DNA of 64,000 nt, from positions 1,674,001-1,738,000 of the forward strand of contig NZ_VCNH01000008.1 of NCBI RefSeq assembly GCF_024355225.1, read 5' to 3'. Below, in pieces: positions 59,587-64,000 of this stretch. Within the stretch, counting starts at the first letter, position 1. Each line of letters starts with the position of its first letter. Position numbers and translations under genes: made by a program. This stretch comes from Roseovarius sp. M141 (lineage in GTDB: Bacteria; Pseudomonadota; Alphaproteobacteria; Rhodobacterales; Rhodobacteraceae). Below the pieces are notes generated by a model. That model was not told the DNA's origin and made no database searches. It saw only the letters and a program-made list of their open reading frames with translations.

Positions 59587-60573
59587 ATGTCTGCTGCTGC
59601 CCCCGGTGATGCCCCGCATATCCCTGTATTGATTGCACCGCTGATTGCTGCTGCGGCGCCTGTCACCGGCACTTGGCTGGATGGCACGCTGGGCGCGGGC
59701 GGGTATGCCCGCGCGCTGTTGGCGGCGGGCGCAGGCAAGGTGATCGGCGTTGACCGCGACCCGGCGGCGCTGGAGATGGCCGAGGGTTGGGCCGCGCCGT
59801 TTGGTGCGCGGGTCGAGCTGGTCGAGGGCGTGTTTTCCCGGCTGGACGAATATGCGCAGGGCTTGGACGGTGTTGTGCTGGACCTCGGTGTCAGTTCGAT
59901 GCAGCTGGATCAGGCGCAGCGGGGGTTTTCCTTTATGCGCGACGGGCCGCTGGACATGCGGATGAGCCAAGGGGGCGCCAGCGCCGCCGATCTGGTCAAC
60001 ACCGCCGACGAGGGTGAATTGGCCGATATCCTGTACCTTTACGGCGAGGAGCGGGCCAGCCGTCGCATCGCCAAGGCTATCGTGCGCAAACGTGCAGAAG
60101 TGCCGATCGTCAGCACCTTGCAACTGGCCGAGATCGTCGAGAAATGCCTGCCACGCTCGAAACCGGGTCAGGCGCATCCGGCAACGCGCAGCTTTCAGGC
60201 GATTCGGATTGCCGTGAATGACGAATATGGCGAGTTGATCGGTGGGCTGGAGGCGGCGGAACGCGCCCTGAAGCCCGGCGGTATTCTGGCTGTTGTCACC
60301 TTTCATTCGATCGAGGACCGCATGGTCAAACGATTCTTGCAGGATCGCAGCGACGGGGGCGGGGGCGGCAGCCGCCATGCGCCGGTGCAGGCCCAGCAGG
60401 CGCGCCAGTTCACGCTGAAAAGTCGCAAGGCGATCACTGCCGATGACGCCGAACTGGCCGCGAACCCGCGTTCGCGCAGCGCCAAGCTGCGCGTGGCCAC
60501 GCGCACCGATGCCGCGCCGGGCGTGACGGACCGCAAGGCACTGGGCATGCCGCTGCTGAAGGGGGGGAAGTGA
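59587..60573 (+). CDS. rsmH: 16S rRNA (cytosine-N4) methyltransferase RsmH
   Basis: 328 residues. SAM-binding [16 protein letters not shown] (about 34-49), [20 protein letters not shown] and the insertion domain; C-terminal [15 protein letters not shown] and [15 protein letters not shown]. Methylates C1402 of 16S rRNA. Its stop overlaps the ftsL start by one base (TGATG). Confidence 0.97.
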   Translation: MSAAAPGDAPHIPVLIAPLIAAAAPVTGTWLDGTLGAGGYARALLAAGAGKVIGVDRDPAALEMAEGWAAPFGARVELVEGVFSRLDEYAQGLDGVVLDLGVSSMQLDQAQRGFSFMRDGPLDMRMSQGGASAADLVNTADEGELADILYLYGEERASRRIAKAIVRKRAEVPIVSTLQLAEIVEKCLPRSKPGQAHPATRSFQAIRIAVNDEYGELIGGLEAAERALKPGGILAVVTFHSIEDRMVKRFLQDRSDGGGGGSRHAPVQAQQARQFTLKSRKAITADDAELAANPRSRSAKLRVATRTDAAPGVTDRKALGMPLLKGGK

Positions 60574-60932
60574 TGCGCAGTATCCTGTATGTACTCAGCG
60601 CCTTGGCCGTGATCGGATTGGCCTACTGGGCCTATCACGAGAACTACCGCACGCAGGCCGCGATCAGCCACGCCGAACGGCTGGAGAGCCGTATCTCGAC
60701 CGCGCGCCAACGGCTGCGCGTGCTGAATGCCGAATGGGCTTATCTCAACCGCCCGTCGCGCCTGCGCGAGTTGGCGGATATCAATTTCGACCGTCTCGGC
60801 CTGATGCCGCTGGAGGCCGAGCAATTCGGCCGTATCGATCAGGTGGACTTCCCGCCGGAAACGGATCTGCGCGTGGATTTTTCAGGCTCGGTCGACCTCT
60901 CAAGCAATAACGAAGGGGAGAGCATGCCATGA
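60573..60932 (+). CDS. ftsL: cell-division protein FtsL
   Basis: 119 residues. Short cytoplasmic start, one transmembrane helix (about 4-20), then a leucine-zipper-like periplasmic coiled coil (ISHAERLESRISTARQRLRV, LNAEWAYLNRPSRL) and an acidic tail. Works with FtsQ/FtsB to activate FtsWI. Identified by position between rsmH and ftsI as well as by topology. ATG 60573 overlaps the rsmH stop; ftsI overlaps its end by 4 nt. Confidence 0.92.
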   Translation: MRSILYVLSALAVIGLAYWAYHENYRTQAAISHAERLESRISTARQRLRVLNAEWAYLNRPSRLRELADINFDRLGLMPLEAEQFGRIDQVDFPPETDLRVDFSGSVDLSSNNEGESMP

Positions 60933-62728
60933 TCCGCACCCCGCTGCGCCCGCTGGCGCGCATCCTGCCCGCCCGTGCCAAGGGCGAGAATCCCGACGCC
61001 ATCGAGCGCGAGAATATCCGCCTGCGTCACGAGGCGATGCGCGACAAATCGCGCCGCCGCGCCGAGGGGCGGATTTTGGTGCTGGGCACCATGTTTTTCT
61101 GTGCGTTTGGCGTTATCGGCCTGCGCATGGGCGTTCTTGCCCAGACCGAACCGGCCGAGCCGCGCGCCAGCGCGGCGGGGGCAGGCATCCTTGCGCAGCG
61201 GGCCGATATCGTCGATCGCAAGGGGCGGATTCTGGCGACGAATTTCGACACGCACAGCCTGTATGCCCAGCCCCAGCAGATGATCGAGCCGGAAAAGACC
61301 GCCAGCCGACTGGTCAAGATTTTCCCGGACCTGAAAGAAGACCGCCTGATCCGCGACTTTACCGGCAAGCGCAAGTTCCTGTGGATCAAGAAGAAAATCA
61401 GCCCCGAGCAGATGCAGGCCGTGCATGACATCGGCGAGCCGGGTTTGCTGTTTGGCCCGCGTGAGATGCGGCTATATCCCAACGGCACGTTGGCCGCGCA
61501 TGTGCTGGGCGGTGCCGGCTTTGGCCGCGAGGGCGTGCATGCCGCCGAGGTGATCGGCGTCGCGGGCATTGAGAAGTATTATGACGAGCGGTTGCGCGAT
61601 CCGGCGCAGAACCACGAGCCGCTGACGCTGTCGCTGGATCTGTCGGTACAATCCGCGATCGAGCGGGTGCTGGCCGGCGGCATGAGCATCATGAACGCCA
61701 AAGGTGCCGCCGCCATCCTGATGGACGTCCAGACCGGCGAAATCGTATCGATCGCATCCCTGCCTGATTTCGACCCCAACGACCGCCCCCGCCCGCTGGT
61801 GCAGGGCAATGCGGCAGACAGTCCGCTGTTCAACCGTGCAGTGCAGGGGGTTTACGAGCTGGGCTCGACCTTCAAGATTTTTGCTGCCGCCCAGGCAATA
61901 CAGCTCGGGCTGGTCCGCGCGGATACGATGATCGAAACCGCTGGCCCGATGCGCGTGGGCGGCCACCGCATCGGTGAATTCAACGGCAAGAATTACGGCA
62001 AGATCAGCGTGTCGGATGTCATCGTGCACAGCTCGAACCGGGGCACCGGGCGCCTTGCGCTTCAGATCGGCGCAGTGCGGCAGCAGGAGTTTCTGAAAAC
62101 GCTCGGCTTTTTCAAGCCCGTCGATTTCGAGATGGTCGAGGCCAGCGGTGGCCAGCCGCTATTGCCCAAGCGCTGGACAGAACTGTCGACTGTCACCATT
62201 TCCTATGGTCACGGCCTGTCCTCTACCCCGCTCCATCTGGCTGCGGGGTATGCTGCCATCGCCAACGGTGGCCGCTACGTCAAACCAACCTTGCTGAAGC
62301 AGGACGGCCCCCCCCCGGGCACGCGCGTCATGTCCACCGCTGTTGCCCGCGAGGCGCGCACGATGCTGCGCCGCGTCGTCACCAGCGGCACCGCCAGCAT
62401 GGGCGAGGTTCCCGGATACGCCGTTGGCGGCAAGACAGGCACAGCCGACAAGCCCAAAGAACGCGGCGGCGGCTATTACACCGACAAGGTGATCGCGACT
62501 TTTGCGTCGATGTTCCCGGCGAACGATCCGAAATACGTGCTGATCGTTACCTTGGACGAACCGGTCGAGACGTCGGGCGTCAAACCGCGCCGCACCGCTG
62601 GCTGGACCGCCGTGCCGATCGCGTCGGAAATCGTGGCGCGCGTCGCCCCTCTTTTGGGGATGCGCCCCGACATTGAACCTGCCGGGACGCCTGATATAAC
62701 GCTGACATCTTTTAGCAGCGGCGATTGA
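60929..62728 (+). CDS. ftsI: septal transpeptidase FtsI (PBP3)
   Basis: 599 residues. One membrane anchor (about 50-70), the non-catalytic pedestal with QRADIVDRKGRILATNFDT, and the transpeptidase domain with Ser313 in GSTFK, the SSN motif in VIVHSSNRGTG and KTG in VGGKTGTADKP (about 500). Cross-links septal peptidoglycan with FtsW. It is slightly longer than E. coli FtsI (588). murE begins 11 bp after its stop. Confidence 0.96.
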   Translation: MIRTPLRPLARILPARAKGENPDAIERENIRLRHEAMRDKSRRRAEGRILVLGTMFFCAFGVIGLRMGVLAQTEPAEPRASAAGAGILAQRADIVDRKGRILATNFDTHSLYAQPQQMIEPEKTASRLVKIFPDLKEDRLIRDFTGKRKFLWIKKKISPEQMQAVHDIGEPGLLFGPREMRLYPNGTLAAHVLGGAGFGREGVHAAEVIGVAGIEKYYDERLRDPAQNHEPLTLSLDLSVQSAIERVLAGGMSIMNAKGAAAILMDVQTGEIVSIASLPDFDPNDRPRPLVQGNAADSPLFNRAVQGVYELGSTFKIFAAAQAIQLGLVRADTMIETAGPMRVGGHRIGEFNGKNYGKISVSDVIVHSSNRGTGRLALQIGAVRQQEFLKTLGFFKPVDFEMVEASGGQPLLPKRWTELSTVTISYGHGLSSTPLHLAAGYAAIANGGRYVKPTLLKQDGPPPGTRVMSTAVAREARTMLRRVVTSGTASMGEVPGYAVGGKTGTADKPKERGGGYYTDKVIATFASMFPANDPKYVLIVTLDEPVETSGVKPRRTAGWTAVPIASEIVARVAPLLGMRPDIEPAGTPDITLTSFSSGD

Positions 62729-62739
62729 GCGGGGCGACC

Positions 62740-64000
62740 ATGGCGGCGGGGCAGGCAAGAACACTGGCGGATCTGGGCCTTGCGGCCAAGGGCGGCGCGC
62801 AGGCGCGTATTACGGGCCTTGCCGTTGATAGCCGCAAGGTGGTGGAGGGCACGCTCTTTGCCGCGCTGCCCGGCAGCCGCGCGCATGGGGCGGACTTTAT
62901 CCAATATGCGCTGCGTATGGGCGCGACCGCCATTCTGACGGATACTGAGGGCGCGCGCATTGCCGCCGACGTGCTGGCCGGATCAGACGCCGCGCTGGTC
63001 GTGACCGAAGATCCGCGCGCCGCGCTCGCCTTTGCTTCCGCGCTGTGGTTTGGTCAGCAGCCCGAGGTGATGGTTGCCGTGACCGGAACCAACGGCAAGA
63101 CGTCCGTTGCCAGTTTTACCCGCCAGATCTGGCAGGCGCTGGGGCTGGAGGCGATCAATGTCGGCACCACCGGCGTCGAAGGTAGCTATGCCGCGCCGCT
63201 GGCCCATACCACGCCTGACCCCATCACCCTGCACCGCGTCCTGGCCGAGGCGTCAGAGGCCGGTGTCACCCATGCGGCGATGGAGGCGTCCAGCCACGGG
63301 CTGGAGCAGCGCCGCCTTGACGGGGTGCAACTGATCGCGGCGGCGTTTACCAATTTCAGCCAGGACCATCTGGACTATCACCATACGTTCGAGGCGTATT
63401 TTGACGCCAAGGCGGGGCTGTTCACCCGCGTGCTGCCCGAGGGCGGCGTCGCTGTCATCAACATGGACGATCCGCGCGGCGCCGACATGGCCGATCTGGC
63501 CGAGGCACGCGGGCAGGACGTGCTGCGTGTGGGCCGGTCTGTCGGCGCGCATCTGCGCCTGCTGGGCCAGCGGTTCAATCCCATCGGGCAAAGCCTGCGT
63601 TTTGAATGGATGGGTGATCCACAGCAGGTTGATCTGCCGCTGATCGGCGGCTTTCAGGGCGAAAACCTACTGCTGGCGGCGGGGCTTGCCATTGGCGCCG
63701 GGGCGGATGCGGCGCGGGTTTTCCAGACCTTGCCGGAAATGCGCACTGTGCGCGGCCGGATGGAGCTGGCGGCAACGCGGCGCAGTGGCGCGGCGGTGTT
63801 CGTTGATTTCGCCCACACGCCGGACGCGGTCGCGACTGCCATTCAGGCGCTGCGCCCGCATGTCATGGGTCGCCTGATCGCCATCATCGGCGCGGGCGGC
63901 GACCGCGATCCGGGCAAGCGGCCCCTGATGGGGCAGGCTGCTGCCGAACATGCCGATCTGGTGATCGTGACCGACGATAACCCGCGCGGCGAAGACCCCG
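62740..64000 (+). CDS. murE: UDP-MurNAc-tripeptide synthetase MurE (3' end outside the window)
   Basis: The first 420 codons are present. N-terminal VDSRKVVEGTLFAALPG, P-loop VAVTGTNGKTSVASF (about 110-124), TTPDPITLH, MEASSHGLEQRRL with the carbamoylated-Lys region downstream, and FVDFAHTPDAVATAI. The window ends just after the DNPR motif (in VTDDNPRGEDP), the established marker for meso-diaminopimelate recognition, so it should add meso-DAP. ATG 62740 follows GAGCGGGG. Confidence 0.95.
   Translation, partial: MAAGQARTLADLGLAAKGGAQARITGLAVDSRKVVEGTLFAALPGSRAHGADFIQYALRMGATAILTDTEGARIAADVLAGSDAALVVTEDPRAALAFASALWFGQQPEVMVAVTGTNGKTSVASFTRQIWQALGLEAINVGTTGVEGSYAAPLAHTTPDPITLHRVLAEASEAGVTHAAMEASSHGLEQRRLDGVQLIAAAFTNFSQDHLDYHHTFEAYFDAKAGLFTRVLPEGGVAVINMDDPRGADMADLAEARGQDVLRVGRSVGAHLRLLGQRFNPIGQSLRFEWMGDPQQVDLPLIGGFQGENLLLAAGLAIGAGADAARVFQTLPEMRTVRGRMELAATRRSGAAVFVDFAHTPDAVATAIQALRPHVMGRLIAIIGAGGDRDPGKRPLMGQAAAEHADLVIVTDDNPRGEDP

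Overview
The window reads as chromosomal DNA of a GC-rich alphaproteobacterium, most likely a Rhodobacteraceae (Roseobacter-group) species. The basis is the gene neighbourhoods (tRNA-Trp/secE/nusG/rplKAJL/rpoBC; ftsW-murG-murC-DUF2484-murB-ddl-ftsQAZ-lpxC-bamD-recN), the long FtsZ linker, the CtrA-type site and the DUF2484/DUF2842 small membrane proteins. No species can be named from sequence alone. There is no rRNA, CRISPR array or intact insertion sequence.

Layout. (1) 1-14.9 kb: a small lipoprotein gene, tRNA-Trp, then about 1.5 kb of decayed DNA (a frameshifted HTH-protein remnant and a frameshifted VOC/glyoxalase gene) wedged before secE, followed by secE, nusG, rplK, rplA, a terminator plus L10-type leader, rplJ, rplL, rpoB and rpoC, closed by a strong intrinsic terminator. 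The str operon (rpsL-rpsG-fusA-tuf) that often follows rpoC is absent. (2) 15-19 kb: an ATP-grasp ligase-like gene, a C45-family Ntn acyltransferase/hydrolase and a broken nitrilase-superfamily gene, a possible amide-chemistry locus. (3) 18.8-30.4 kb: a catabolic island. A TetR regulator with two operator-like palindromes faces two TMADH/DgcA/dienoyl-CoA-reductase-type flavoenzymes flanking a ProC-like reductase. A carboxymuconolactone decarboxylase-family gene and a LysR regulator diverge from a polar amino acid ABC transporter fused translationally to an MlrC-type (M81) metallopeptidase. (4) 30.4-39 kb: an RHH regulator, a PHB-depolymerase-type esterase and a second C45 paralogue; a minus-strand CinA-like/GNAT/OmpA operon; sfsA, map and a HI0933-type flavoprotein. 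(5) 39-53.6 kb: the distal half of the division/cell-wall (dcw) cluster, ftsW to recN. (6) 53.6-58.4 kb: pyrG and secG (minus), purA, DUF2842 and a DinB-fold gene. (7) 58.4-64 kb: a long regulatory region with MraZ-box-like repeats and a DnaA box, then mraZ, rsmH, ftsL, ftsI and murE (cut by the window end).

The dcw cluster is therefore split and permuted: its normally downstream half precedes the upstream half in the same orientation. Core genes are tightly packed with many 4-nt ATGA/GTGA overlaps, indicating translational coupling. The less understood parts are the ATP-grasp/C45/nitrilase locus, the paired flavoenzymes (one lacking an Fe-S cysteine) with their transporter, and the RHH/esterase/C45 group.
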